Below are positions 17,738 to 25,875 of a stretch of 48,760 bases of DNA, in pieces. The DNA is taken from positions 1 to 48,760 of the forward strand of contig DATMSA010000002.1 of NCBI GenBank assembly GCA_035565675.1, given 5' to 3'. Made by a program: the position numbers and the translations under genes. A model generated the notes under the pieces. That model was not told where the DNA came from. It saw only the letters and a list, made by a program, of their open reading frames with translations, and did no database searches. Each line of letters starts with the position of its first letter. Positions within the stretch are counted from its first letter, which is position 1. This stretch comes from Capillimicrobium sp035565675. Lineage in GTDB: Bacteria; Actinomycetota; Thermoleophilia; Solirubrobacterales; Solirubrobacteraceae.

Positions 17738-19006
17738 TCAGGCGGCGCCCGCGGCGGCCATCACGGCCGCGAGGTTCATCCGCAGCTGGCGCGCGTGCGC
17801 GCCGGGCTCGACGTCGAGGTGCTCCTCGGCGGAGTGCTCGCCGCCGCCGAGCCCGGACGCCAGCGTCACGGCCGGGATCCCGCGGCTCATCGGGACGTTC
17901 GCGTCGGTGCTCTGCGTCGACAGGCGCGGCGTCCAGCCGTGCGCGGCGACGGCGTCGCGGGCGATCCGCACGAGCGGGTCGCCCGCGCGCGTGACCCCGG
18001 AGGGGCGGTCGCCGACCTTCACCGGCGACACCTCGATGCGCCCGGTCTTCGTCTCGCGCGCGCGGTTCTCGTCGCGGGCGGCGCGGCGGACGACCCGCAG
18101 CAGGCGCCGCTCGAGCGCGTCGAGGTGCGCCCGCTTCAGCGAGCGCATGTCGACCTGCATCTCCGCCCGCGTCGGGATCGCGTTGACGACGGTGCCGCCC
18201 TGGACGACGCCGACGCTGAGCGTCGAGCCGGCGGGGACGCGCAGGCGCGCGAGCCGGGTCGTGGCGTCGGCGAGCGCGTAGACCGGGTTGACGGTGCCGA
18301 ACGCCAGGTAGCTGTGGCCTCCGGGACCGGTGAACGTCACGCGGTAGCGCTTGCTGCCCAGCCCGCGGTTGACGATCTCGGCCGGGTCGGTGCCGTCGAG
18401 TGCGATGAAGCGGGTGATGCGGTCGCGGTAGGGCCCGGCGCCCAGCAGGTGCTTGACGCCGCGCAGGTCGCCGAGGCCCTCCTCGCCGACGCTGCCGACG
18501 AACAGGATGTCGGCCTCGTGCGTGGCGCCGGCCGCGTCGAGCGCGCGCGCCAGGCCCAGCAGGACCGCCAGGCCGTGGCTGTCGTCGGCCAGGCCCGGCG
18601 CGTAGATGCGGTCGCCCTCGCGGCGCACGGTGAGGTCGGCGTCGGCGGCGAAGACGGTGTCGAGGTGGGCGACGACGGCGACCATCCCCCGGCCGGCGCC
18701 CGGGCGCACGGCGGTGACGTTGCCCTCGGCGTCGATCGCGACGTCGCGCAGGCCCTGGGCGCGCAGCCGGTCCGCGAACGCCTGCGCCTTGCGCGCCTCC
18801 TGGCCGGTCGGCGCCGGGATCTGCTGGAGGGCGATCGCCTCGTCGACGATCCGCTCGCGGTCGGCGTCGAGATGGGCCGCGGCGGTCTGGAACGCCGGGC
18901 CGCGCATGACCTGCTCGACGGTCGGGTCGGCGGCGACGGCCGGCGGAGCGGCGACGGCGGCCAGCGCGCTGGCCAGGCAGACGGCGACGACGGGCGTGAC
19001 TCTCAC
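17738..19006 (-). CDS. Secreted M20-family metallohydrolase (peptidase/deacylase)
   Basis: A 422-aa protein. GTG 19006 is chosen because it gives a clean signal peptide (hydrophobic core to about residue 24, cleavage near AVA-A) and has GGGGG nine bases upstream. Dinuclear metal-site motifs are AVVAHLDTVF (first His/Asp), ADDSHGLAVLLGLA (bridging Asp) and VGEEGLGDLRG (catalytic Glu pair). The lid domain has GPGGHSYLAFG, and the last ligand His lies in GGGEHSAEEHL near the end. M20 enzymes cleave peptides or N-acyl/N-carbamoyl amino acids outside the cell. A divergent TetR gene and its operator lie upstream. Confidence 0.9.
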   Translation of the reverse strand: MRVTPVVAVCLASALAAVAAPPAVAADPTVEQVMRGPAFQTAAAHLDADRERIVDEAIALQQIPAPTGQEARKAQAFADRLRAQGLRDVAIDAEGNVTAVRPGAGRGMVAVVAHLDTVFAADADLTVRREGDRIYAPGLADDSHGLAVLLGLARALDAAGATHEADILFVGSVGEEGLGDLRGVKHLLGAGPYRDRITRFIALDGTDPAEIVNRGLGSKRYRVTFTGPGGHSYLAFGTVNPVYALADATTRLARLRVPAGSTLSVGVVQGGTVVNAIPTRAEMQVDMRSLKRAHLDALERRLLRVVRRAARDENRARETKTGRIEVSPVKVGDRPSGVTRAGDPLVRIARDAVAAHGWTPRLSTQSTDANVPMSRGIPAVTLASGLGGGEHSAEEHLDVEPGAHARQLRMNLAAVMAAAGAA

Positions 19007-19056
19007 GCGGGCGGACCCCCTTGACCTCCGTGCGTTGGGACCAGCGGTGGACCGTA

Positions 19057-19079
19057 CCAGAACGCGAGTTGCGTTCCGG
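19057..19079. promoter_or_regulatory. TetR operator copy 1, between the M20 gene and tetR
   Basis: The core palindrome GAACGC-GAGTT-GCGTTC (19060-19076) has flanking CC/GG that extend it to 23 bp. The same half-sites recur at 19734-19750, on the other side of the TetR gene. On the minus strand the site lies between a possible -35 (CCGGAA, 19074-19079) and -10 (TACGGT, 19051-19056) of the M20 gene, so a bound repressor would block that promoter. The TetR promoter (TACGTT -10 at 19104-19109) is a short distance away on the plus strand. Confidence 0.7.
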
Positions 19080-19118
19080 TTTCCCGCCCTCCGGCCCGCG
19101 CCGTACGTTTTCGCCCGG

Positions 19119-19730
19119 ATGCCCCACCGCCACGTGCCCCAGCAGCGGCGCAGCCAGGAGCGCGTCGAGCGCATCCTCGACGCGGCCGCGGCGCTGCTCG
19201 AGGAGCAGGGCGTCGCGGCGGTCAGCACGCGCTCGGTGGCCGAGCGGGCCGGCGTGTCGGTCGGCTCGCTGTACCGGTTCTTCGCCGACGTCGACGACAT
19301 CCTGCGCGCCGTCGCGCTGCGTCACGTGGCCCGGGTGGGCGAGACGCTGACCGCGGCGGCCGGCGACCCCCGGGAGCGCGCCTGGCGCCCCGCGCTGAGC
19401 GCGATCGTCGACGCCTTCGTCGCCTACTGCGCGACCGAGCCGGGCTTCCGCGCGCTGTGGCTGGGCGACCGGCTCACCCAGCGGCTGCTCGAGGCCGAGC
19501 GGCCCATCGCGGCCGTCCTGGCCGACCGCCTGCGCCAGGCGCTGGAGCCGCTCGCGCCCGGGAGCGCGCCCCCGCTCGCCTACCGGGTGCTGGTCGAGGC
19601 GGCCGAGCCGGTGCTGAAGCTGGCCTTCCGCGACGACCCCGCCGGCGACCCCGACGTCGTCGCCGAGCTCGGGCGCCTGGCCGAGGCGTACCTGGCGCCG
19701 GCGCTCGACCGGGTGCCCGTCGCCGACTGA
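19119..19730 (+). CDS. TetR-family transcriptional regulator of the M20/agmatinase-type pair
   Basis: A 203-aa repressor. The N-terminal HTH is typical: RILDAAAALLEEQGVAAVS, then TRSVAERAGVSVGSLYRFFA. The C-terminal ligand domain is helical and not recognisable by ligand. ATG 19119 is the start; a TACGTT -10 ends nine bases earlier, suggesting a nearly leaderless mRNA. Matching palindromes flank the gene (19060-19076 and 19734-19750), pointing to control of the divergent M20 hydrolase, itself, and the downstream ureohydrolase. It ends 35 bp before that gene. Confidence 0.9.
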   Translation: MPHRHVPQQRRSQERVERILDAAAALLEEQGVAAVSTRSVAERAGVSVGSLYRFFADVDDILRAVALRHVARVGETLTAAAGDPRERAWRPALSAIVDAFVAYCATEPGFRALWLGDRLTQRLLEAERPIAAVLADRLRQALEPLAPGSAPPLAYRVLVEAAEPVLKLAFRDDPAGDPDVVAELGRLAEAYLAPALDRVPVAD

Positions 19731-19733
19731 CCA

Positions 19734-19759
19734 GAACGCGAATCGCGTTCGCATAAGCT
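19734..19759 (+). promoter_or_regulatory. speB: TetR operator copy 2 with -10, in front of the ureohydrolase gene
   Basis: GAACGC-GAATC-GCGTTC spans 19734-19750 and has the same six-base arms and five-base spacer as the copy at 19060. A TAAGCT -10 (19754-19759) follows directly, and the ATG is six bases further on (19766). The operator therefore fills the -35/spacer region of a leaderless promoter, an ideal repressor site. Confidence 0.7.
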
Positions 19760-19765
19760 GGCCGG

Positions 19766-20749
19766 ATGTCGTCCGCGACCCCCGAGCGCATCTCCGACCT
19801 GCAGGCCCGGATCGCCGGCTACGGGCAGGCGGCCGCGCGCATGCACCACAGCGGCATCGCCACGTTCTTCGGCGCCGACCTGACCGACGACCTCGCCACG
19901 GTGGACATCGGCCTGGTCGGGCTGCCGACCGACGCCGGGCTGCACCAGCGGCCCGGCGCCCGCTACGGGCCGCGGGCCATCCGCGACGCGTCGCGGATGC
20001 TGCGCTACCAGAACGTGTCGACCGGGGTGATCCCGTTCGACCTCGCGCGGGTCGCCGACGTCGGCGACCCCGACCTCGAGCTCTTCGGGCTCGAGGCGAT
20101 CGTCGCGCAGATCGAGGAGCGCTACCGGGAGCTGCGCGCCGCGGGCGTCGTGCCGATCACGGCCGGCGGCGACCACAGCATCACGTTCCCGATCCTGCGC
20201 GCGCTGGGCGAGGGGCGCCCGCTCGCGCTCGTGCACCTCGACGCCCACCACGACACGGCGCCGCCGATGCGCGGGAGCGCCGTGCACCACGGCGCCCCGG
20301 TGCTCAACGCGGTGCGCGAGGGCGTCGTCGACGCGTCGCGCTCGATCCAGCTCGGGATGCGCGACCCGTGGGCCGAGGTGGAGTCGCTGTTCCATCCCGA
20401 GGGGCTGACGAGCCTGAGCACCGACGAGGTCGCCGCGCTCGGGCCCGCCGCGGTCGCCGAGCGCATCCGCGAGGTCGTCGGCTCCGGGCCCGTCTACGTC
20501 AGCTTCGACGTGGACGTGATCGACCCGACGATGGCGCCCGGGACCGGCACGCCGGTGCCGGGCGGCCTGGCCCCGCTCGACGTCCTGACGATCCTGCGCG
20601 GCCTCCGCGGCCTCGACGTCGTCGGCGCCGACGTCGTCGAGACCTCGCCGCCGTGGGACCCGGCCGGGATGACCGCGCTGACGGCGGCGCAGGCGATGTT
20701 CGACCTGCTGTGCCTGGCGGCCGAGGCGCACGCGGCCCGGTCCGCATAG
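19766..20749 (+). CDS. speB: Agmatinase/guanidino-compound ureohydrolase
   Basis: A 327-aa arginase-superfamily enzyme that hydrolyses a guanidino compound to urea and an amine. Mn ligands are in place: GGDHS (His), LDAHHD (Asp, His, Asp) and SFDVDVIDP (two Asp), followed by APGTGTPVPGG. The N-terminal RPGARYGPRAIRDASRMLR is typical of agmatinases, guanidinobutyrases and guanidinopropionases. The substrate among these cannot be fixed from sequence. It is controlled by a TetR palindrome overlapping its promoter and appears leaderless. The partner gene in the regulon is a secreted M20 hydrolase, hinting that the substrate is released outside the cell. Confidence 0.88.
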   Translation: MSSATPERISDLQARIAGYGQAAARMHHSGIATFFGADLTDDLATVDIGLVGLPTDAGLHQRPGARYGPRAIRDASRMLRYQNVSTGVIPFDLARVADVGDPDLELFGLEAIVAQIEERYRELRAAGVVPITAGGDHSITFPILRALGEGRPLALVHLDAHHDTAPPMRGSAVHHGAPVLNAVREGVVDASRSIQLGMRDPWAEVESLFHPEGLTSLSTDEVAALGPAAVAERIREVVGSGPVYVSFDVDVIDPTMAPGTGTPVPGGLAPLDVLTILRGLRGLDVVGADVVETSPPWDPAGMTALTAAQAMFDLLCLAAEAHAARSA

Positions 20750-20810
20750 CGCACGACGGCGAACCCCCTGCGCTGCCGCGCGGCGCCGCCGATCCCACGA
20801 GTGCGGCGCC

Positions 20811-21368
20811 TCAGCCCGCGTCCGTGCCGGTGGCGGGGCGCAGCGGGTCGGCGCCGTCCCAGCCGTCGGCGGCGGCCCGGACGAGCTCGAAGAAGCCGTG
20901 CAGGTCGGGCACGTCGACGTGGATCTCGAGGTCGTGCCCGAGCGTCGCCGACGCGTCGTGGTACGTCATGTCGACCGCGCCCAGGCGGGCGCTCAGGTAC
21001 TCGGGGAGCCCGCGGGCGTCGAGCGCCGCCCGCAGCGCGAGGGCCTCGTCGCGCGGGCGGACGTAGGCGACGTGATGGACGCGCGGCGTCGGCCCTGCCC
21101 ACCGCTCCGCGACGCGCGGCGGGGTCGCGCGGACGAGCTCGAGCAGCTCGATCGGCGCGCCGTCGCACCACCCGAACGCGGAGTGGTGGGCGGCCTCGGC
21201 CGGCTCCCCGCGCGATCGCACGTCCTCGAGCGGCACGTGCTCCACGAGGAGGAACGGCCCGGCGCCGAGCTGCGCCACCAGGCGCTCGACGGTCGCCTCG
21301 ATGCGGTCGACGAGATAGGCGGTGTGGTGGGGCGCGCCGAGGCGCTCGGGCATCCGGTCGGCCGTCAC
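20811..21368 (-). CDS. VOC (glyoxalase/bleomycin-resistance) superfamily protein
   Basis: A 185-aa protein with the two beta-alpha-beta-beta-beta modules of vicinal oxygen chelate enzymes. Module 1 begins APHHTAYLVDRIEATVERL and module 2 begins RVHHVAYVRPRDEALALRA, each giving a probable metal His; DLEIHVDVP near the end supplies Glu/His. This is closest in look to methylmalonyl-CoA epimerase-like or Glyoxalase_4 members, but the substrate is unknown. GTG 21368 overlaps the stop of the upstream PPOX gene (GTGA), so the two are co-translated; ATG 21353 is the alternative start. Confidence 0.78.
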   Translation of the reverse strand: MTADRMPERLGAPHHTAYLVDRIEATVERLVAQLGAGPFLLVEHVPLEDVRSRGEPAEAAHHSAFGWCDGAPIELLELVRATPPRVAERWAGPTPRVHHVAYVRPRDEALALRAALDARGLPEYLSARLGAVDMTYHDASATLGHDLEIHVDVPDLHGFFELVRAAADGWDGADPLRPATGTDAG

Positions 21369-21874
21369 AGGACACCCCCGAGGGCGCTGGGCAGCCGGGT
21401 CTCGAAGTCGAGCAGGCCGACCCACTCCGGCCGCACCGCGACCACCGCCATGCGGGTGCCGGGCTGCTCGATGTCGGCGAGGAACGCGCCCGCCGCGTCG
21501 TCGCCGAGGTAGCGGCGCGCCGCCGCCGCGTACTCGGGGGCCACGCCGTCGACCTCGGCGATCGTCGCCCGGCCGCGGATCGTGAGCACCTGCGGCGGCC
21601 AGTCGTCGCTGTCGATCGTGATCGCGACGCGCGGGTCGGCGCGCAGGGCGCGCAGCCGGCCGGGCGGATGGCGGACATGGGGTGCGGCCAGGAACGTCGG
21701 CATCGCCAGCTCCTCGCCGGTCCAGTGGAACCACGTGGGGACGATCCGCGGCGCCCCGTCGAGGGCCACGTACGCGACGCGCGCCGGGATCCGGGACGCC
21801 AGCAGCCGGCGCGCGGTCTCGGTGGTGAGGAGGGCGAGATCCCCCTGCGGCAGCGTCGGCGCGTCAGATCCCAC
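21365..21874 (-). CDS. Pyridoxamine-phosphate-oxidase-like (PPOX/FDOR) flavin-binding protein
   Basis: A 169-aa split-barrel protein. Family features are LASRIPARVAYVALDGAPRI, VPTWFHWTGEELAMPTF, and LRADPRVAITIDSDDWPPQV followed by LTIRGRATI. Such proteins bind FMN or F420 and reduce small molecules, or act as FMN-binding stress proteins. Actinobacterial members often use F420, but the binding residues are not decisive here. It overlaps the VOC gene by GTGA, suggesting the two act on the same compound. The start at 21874 is followed by a normal N-terminal extension of about 12 residues. Confidence 0.8.
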   Translation of the reverse strand: MGSDAPTLPQGDLALLTTETARRLLASRIPARVAYVALDGAPRIVPTWFHWTGEELAMPTFLAAPHVRHPPGRLRALRADPRVAITIDSDDWPPQVLTIRGRATIAEVDGVAPEYAAAARRYLGDDAAGAFLADIEQPGTRMAVVAVRPEWVGLLDFETRLPSALGGVL

Positions 21875-21926
21875 GCCGCGACTGTACGAGCCGGCCGGCG
21901 CGCGCCGCTAGAACGAACCGGCCATC

Positions 21927-22790
21927 ATGAGCAGGCGCGTGCCCGGGCAGACCTACACGGAGATGCGACCGGTCGCGGCGCTCACCGAGGTCGTGAGCGC
22001 CGTGTGGGTGCAGCGCGTCGAGCCGGGCGCCGAGCCTCACCGCCAGCGCCACCTCCCCAACGGGAGCGCCGACATCGTCTGCCGCGTCGGCGCGGCGCCG
22101 CAGATCGTCGGCCCGCGGACGGCGCCGGCCGTCGACGTGCTGCCGGCCGGCACGACCGTCGTCGGCGCGCGCCTGCGCCCCGGGGCGACCGGCGCCGTGC
22201 TGGGAGCTCCGGCGCGCGAGCTCGTCGACCGGACCGTCGACGCCGCGGAGCTGTGGGGCGCCGTCGCCGACCGCCTCGGCGAGGACCTGGCCGGCGGCGG
22301 CGCGGACCGAGGGGTCGCGCGTCGCCTGCAGCGGGCGCTGCTCGACGCCATCGGCGACGCGCAGCCCATCGACCCGGTGGTGACCGAGACCGTGCGCCGG
22401 CTCGAGCGCGGCGGCGCCGGCACGCTGACGGCGATCCGCTCGGACCTGTACGTGTCCGAGCGCCACCTCCGGCGCCGGATCGGCGAGACGGTCGGTCTTG
22501 GGCCGAAGACGCTGCAGCGGATGCTGCGCTTCCAGCGCTTCCTCGCCGCGACGCAGCTGGCCCGCGCCCGCGAGGAGCGGCCCGGCGGCGCGGGCGTTGC
22601 GCCGCTGGCCGCCGCCGCCGGGTACGCCGACGAGTCCCATCTCAACCGCGAGTGCCGCCGGCTCACCGGCCTGACCGTCGGCGGGTTCCTGGCCGAGGCC
22701 GACCGCACGTGCGGGTGCGGCCACGACCATGGCCCCTCGATCGCCCGCTTCCTCGGCGGGGCGGCCGTCACGGCTCCTCACGTGGGGTGA
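21927..22790 (+). CDS. AraC-family transcriptional regulator
   Basis: A 287-aa regulator. The N-terminal ~140 residues resemble the DUF6597 domain found in such regulators (QTYTEMRPVAALTEVVSAVW; HLPNGSADIVCR). The C-terminal ~100 residues form the double HTH: SERHLRRRIGETVGLGPKTL and the AraC signature region AAAAGYADESHLNRECRRLT. A short tail contains CGCGHDHG, a possible metal-binding element of unknown value. It is divergent from the PPOX-VOC pair with a 52-bp gap and may control it. ATG 21927 is the only credible start near the domain. Confidence 0.87.
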   Translation: MSRRVPGQTYTEMRPVAALTEVVSAVWVQRVEPGAEPHRQRHLPNGSADIVCRVGAAPQIVGPRTAPAVDVLPAGTTVVGARLRPGATGAVLGAPARELVDRTVDAAELWGAVADRLGEDLAGGGADRGVARRLQRALLDAIGDAQPIDPVVTETVRRLERGGAGTLTAIRSDLYVSERHLRRRIGETVGLGPKTLQRMLRFQRFLAATQLARAREERPGGAGVAPLAAAAGYADESHLNRECRRLTGLTVGGFLAEADRTCGCGHDHGPSIARFLGGAAVTAPHVG

Positions 22791-22872
22791 TGGATGCGAG
22801 CATCCGTCGCGTGAGCGCCCACGTCGATGACCACTGGGCCGCTCGGCCACGCCTGGCCGGACACACGGTCCC

Positions 22873-22906
22873 AAAACGGCGAAAGGCCCGCTCGAGCGGA
22901 CCTTTC
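22873..22906 (-). terminator. Rho-independent terminator of the initiator tRNA gene
   Basis: On the minus strand, just past the tRNA 3' end, GAAAGG and CCTTTC close a stem whose inner part CCGCTCGAGCGG is self-complementary. GCCG and then TTTT follow. This is a canonical intrinsic terminator with stem and T-run. Confidence 0.85.
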
Positions 22907-22910
22907 GGAG

Positions 22911-22984
<74 letters not shown>

Positions 22985-23020
22985 GCGGAGTCCTGAGTAT
23001 AGCAACGGGACCGCCCGCTT

Positions 23021-23404
23021 TCAGCGGACGGTGATGTCCATCGTCATCTCCTCGTGGAGGGTGCAGATGATGTGGTAGCGGCCCTTCTTGGTGAGCTTGC
23101 GCTTGAACGTGTAGTCCGAGGCCGCCACCTCGGATTGGAACTTACGCACGCCCTTGGGGCCCTTGTCCAGCGTGACGTCGTGGGCGTCGCCGGTGGTGAT
23201 CGGCCACTTCCACACGATCGTCGAGCCGCGGGGCACGGTGAGCTTGGCGGGCTCGTAGTAGTTGTCGAAGATGCGCACCGTCTTCTTCACCGGCTTGGGC
23301 TTGCGGGGCTTGGCCGCCCCCGCCCCGGCGACCGCCGGGGCGAGGGTGACCAGGGCCGCGAGCCCGGCCGGGAGCGCGAGGCGCCTGACCTGGGCGAACG
23401 TCAT
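23021..23404 (-). CDS. Secreted cupredoxin (plastocyanin/azurin-like copper protein)
   Basis: A 127-aa exported blue-copper-type protein. A signal peptide (about residues 1-30) precedes a basic KPRKPKPVKK stretch and a cupredoxin fold: RIFDNYYEPAKLTVPRGSTI, W-x-W, and GDAHDVTLDKGPKG (first Cu His, about residue 76). The C-terminal loop is CTLHEEMTM with Cys, His and Met ligands near residues 113-120. It is the last gene of a three-gene copper operon and overlaps the beta-helix gene by ATGA. It is a natural electron donor or acceptor, or copper carrier, for the multicopper oxidase two genes upstream; that link is inferred from the operon. Confidence 0.85.
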   Translation of the reverse strand: MTFAQVRRLALPAGLAALVTLAPAVAGAGAAKPRKPKPVKKTVRIFDNYYEPAKLTVPRGSTIVWKWPITTGDAHDVTLDKGPKGVRKFQSEVAASDYTFKRKLTKKGRYHIICTLHEEMTMDITVR

Positions 23405-24729
23405 TCCGGCTTCGGCCCCGTGTACGTCGCGTACGTCTCGAGCGGCGTCACGCCGGGGTAGTCCGCATGCGGGTGCGTGATCCAGAACGCGGTGTGCGTC
23501 CCGTCCAGCGCCCAGTTGACCATCTCCTGCTGGACGGCCGCGCTGAACGAGTTCGCGCCGCCGAACGGGCACGGCACGAACGTCGAGCCGTCGGCCGGGA
23601 ACGTGGTCTGCACGCCCTCGTTGGGGCCGAAGCAGTTGCCGGTCCCGTTGCCGTCGTAGACCAGGTCGCGGCCGTTGGGATCGCTCCCGTTGAGGCCGAA
23701 CTGGTTCTCCTTGACCTCGTTGCCGACCAGGTCCTTGGCGCTCTCGTCCTGGAGCAGGAACTGCTGCACCGCGGCCGCGCCGGCGAGGTAGTTGCCGAAG
23801 ATGCGGTTGCGCTCGACGATGTTGCGGCGGCCGCCGAACAGCAGCACGCCCACGCCGACCGGGTACGGCGTCGCCTCGGCGGACGGCGGACGCAGCTCGA
23901 ACGGCGCCCCCGCGTAGTAGTTGAAGTTGTTCCAGAAGATGTCGTTCTCGGCGATGACGTTGTCCTCTTCCGGCGGGTACTTCTCCGAGGTCAGCGCGTT
24001 CGGGACGATGCCCGCGCCGTTGTTGTAGAAGCGCGACTTGCGGATCGTCACGTAGCGCATGTTCGTGCCCGACCAGCCGAGCACGTTGCCGTACGAGTCG
24101 ACGTTCTCCACGATCGTGCGGACCGGCTTGTCCTGCGGCGGGGTCTGCCCGATGTAGAAGCCGGCGTCGTTGTTCCACGCGCCGACGGAGTCGCGCATCG
24201 TGCCGCCGATCGTGTTGAAGGCGTAGATGCCGTACACGCCGCCGAGCATCGCGCGCAGGTTGGCGAACGTGTAGCCGTGCGCGTTGACGACGAAGAAGCC
24301 GTTGGCCTTGTAGCCCATGGCGGTGAAGCCCTGGACGGTGACCTCGTTGGCCCCGTTGACCATCACCGCGTTCTGGGCGGCGCCGCCCTTGGCGCGGCGC
24401 AGGTCGATGACGACGCGCTCCGGATGGGCCGGGTTGCCGATCAGCTTCATGTAGCGCTTCTTGATGCCGCTGATGCGCACCGGCTGGCGGTAGGTGCCGT
24501 CGGCGACCTTCACGGTGTCACCGGGGCCGGCCTTGTTGACCGCCTTCTGGATCGTCTTGAACTTGCAGCCCTTCTTGCAGACGCGCAGCGTCTTGAAGGG
24601 GCCCTTCGGCTTCTTCTGCACCTTGCCGGGATTGCCCGGCGCCGGATAGTCCTGCGCGACGGCCGGTGCGGCGAACACCAGCAGCGCGGGGACGGCGGCG
24701 AGCAGAGCGGCCTTGCGGATGCGCACCAT
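23401..24729 (-). CDS. Secreted right-handed parallel beta-helix protein of the copper operon
   Basis: A 442-aa protein with a signal peptide (MVRIRKAALLAAVPALLVFA, cleavage near AVA-Q). A short Pro/Lys-rich segment and a CKKGCKF motif lead into repeated coils such as FKTIQKAVNKAGPGDTVKVA (the usual first coil), VTVQGFTAMGYKANGFFV, VTIRKSRFYNNGAGIV and NVIAENDIFWNNFNYYA. This is the pattern of pectin-lyase-like/NosD-type solenoids. No lyase catalytic set is evident. The ribosome site AGGAGG overlaps the stop of the multicopper oxidase gene, and the 3' end overlaps the cupredoxin (ATGA). It could be a scaffold or a copper-site maturation factor, as NosD is for N2O reductase, or a polysaccharide-acting partner. 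Confidence 0.8.
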   Translation of the reverse strand: MVRIRKAALLAAVPALLVFAAPAVAQDYPAPGNPGKVQKKPKGPFKTLRVCKKGCKFKTIQKAVNKAGPGDTVKVADGTYRQPVRISGIKKRYMKLIGNPAHPERVVIDLRRAKGGAAQNAVMVNGANEVTVQGFTAMGYKANGFFVVNAHGYTFANLRAMLGGVYGIYAFNTIGGTMRDSVGAWNNDAGFYIGQTPPQDKPVRTIVENVDSYGNVLGWSGTNMRYVTIRKSRFYNNGAGIVPNALTSEKYPPEEDNVIAENDIFWNNFNYYAGAPFELRPPSAEATPYPVGVGVLLFGGRRNIVERNRIFGNYLAGAAAVQQFLLQDESAKDLVGNEVKENQFGLNGSDPNGRDLVYDGNGTGNCFGPNEGVQTTFPADGSTFVPCPFGGANSFSAAVQQEMVNWALDGTHTAFWITHPHADYPGVTPLETYATYTGPKPE

Positions 24730-24735
24730 CTCCTC

Positions 24736-25809
24736 CTAGGGATCGACGAGATACCAGCCGTTCATGCCGGCATGCATGTGTGACAGGACGTGGCAGTGAT
24801 ACAGCCAGCGCCCGGGATTGTCCTCCACCCAGCTCGCGGTCACCGAGGTCATCGGGCCGAGCAGCTGGTTGTCGGTGAACGTCCCGTCGGGCGCCCGCCA
24901 GCGGTGCCCGTGGATGTGGAACGTGTGCAGCATGTCGTCGGCGCCGAACGCGTGGAACGTCACGTTCTGGCCGGCCCTGGCGCGGATCGTCGGCGTGTTG
25001 CCGGCGGCCACGCGCCCGTTGACGCACTGGAAGTTCTTGCGGATCTTGGTGATCGCGGGCGCGAACTGGTGGAACCAGATGCCGGCCTCGACGTCGGGCC
25101 GCGGCGCGCCCTTCTCGCGGACGATCAGCATCCCGAACAGCCCGCGGTGGGTGTTGAGGTCCTCGTTGGGACCGTGGTCGTGGTAGGCCCAGACGCCGAC
25201 CGAGTCGGGCGTCGCCTCCCACGTGTAGGTGAACTCCTCGCCCGGGGCGATGAACCCGCCGACCCGGGTGAAGTCCCCCATGTACGCCCCGTCGTAGTCG
25301 GGCGTGTAGCGCACCCCGTGGGGGTGCATCGTGACCGCCTGGCCGAAGTGCTCGTCGCCGTTGCGGAAGTGCACCCGCAGGACGTCGCCGACCTCGGCCT
25401 CCAGCGTCGGCCCGGGGATGGACGCCGGGCCGAGGGGTGAGGCGAAGCCGTTGCTCCATTGTCGGTAGGCGAACGCGCGGAACGTGCGCGGCTTGGGGAT
25501 CGCGTGCCCCATGAACTCGTCCCAGCCGGTCGGCGCGACGTCCCACATCAGGCTCTTGGCCTCGATCCAGTACTCGCGGACCTGGCCGCCGGGCTGCGGC
25601 TCGGGGGTGCCGAACTGCAGGCCGTCGACGGCGTCCTGCCCCTTGGCCTGCGCGGCGGCCGCCCGGGGGCGCGCGAGCCGGCGCACGGCGGCGTCGACCT
25701 CGGCGACGTCCTCCGGCGTCTCGACGCGCACGGTCTTGCCGCCGATCGTGCAGATGATGGCCGCGCCCCCGACCCCCAGGAACGCGCGCCGGTCCATTCC
25801 CCTAGGCAT
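24736..25809 (-). CDS. Exported two-domain multicopper oxidase (laccase-like)
   Basis: A 357-aa oxidase. The N-terminus DRRAFLGVGGAAIICTIGG looks like a Tat signal (twin Arg at 7-8, then a hydrophobic run), which fits export of a folded copper enzyme. Copper motifs are MHPHG (about 162), YHDHG (about 211), HTFHIHGHRW (about 299) and LYHCHVLSHMHAGM (about 341). Together these supply trinuclear and type 1 copper ligands; domain 1 has Asp where a type 1 Cys would stand. The size fits two-domain enzymes, which act as trimers. ATG 25809 is six bases after a TACGTT -10 (25816-25821); ATG 25797 is the alternative. It is first in the operon and divergent from a TetR gene. Confidence 0.9.
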   Translation of the reverse strand: MPRGMDRRAFLGVGGAAIICTIGGKTVRVETPEDVAEVDAAVRRLARPRAAAAQAKGQDAVDGLQFGTPEPQPGGQVREYWIEAKSLMWDVAPTGWDEFMGHAIPKPRTFRAFAYRQWSNGFASPLGPASIPGPTLEAEVGDVLRVHFRNGDEHFGQAVTMHPHGVRYTPDYDGAYMGDFTRVGGFIAPGEEFTYTWEATPDSVGVWAYHDHGPNEDLNTHRGLFGMLIVREKGAPRPDVEAGIWFHQFAPAITKIRKNFQCVNGRVAAGNTPTIRARAGQNVTFHAFGADDMLHTFHIHGHRWRAPDGTFTDNQLLGPMTSVTASWVEDNPGRWLYHCHVLSHMHAGMNGWYLVDP

Positions 25810-25828
25810 GCGAACGGCAACGTACAGA

Positions 25829-25850
25829 AACTCGTACTTGCGTACAAGTT
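25829..25850. promoter_or_regulatory. TetR operator between the copper operon and tetR
   Basis: AACTCGTAC (25829-25837), spacer TTGC, then GTACAAGTT (25842-25850): eight of nine arm positions pair. On the plus strand TTGCGT (25838-25843), 17 bp from TACCGT (25861-25866), gives a good -35/-10 for tetR. On the minus strand the palindrome lies upstream of TACGTT (25816-25821) for the oxidase operon. One bound dimer could therefore silence both promoters. Confidence 0.7.
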
Positions 25851-25875
25851 CCCGCCCCCGTACCGTTGCGCCGCC

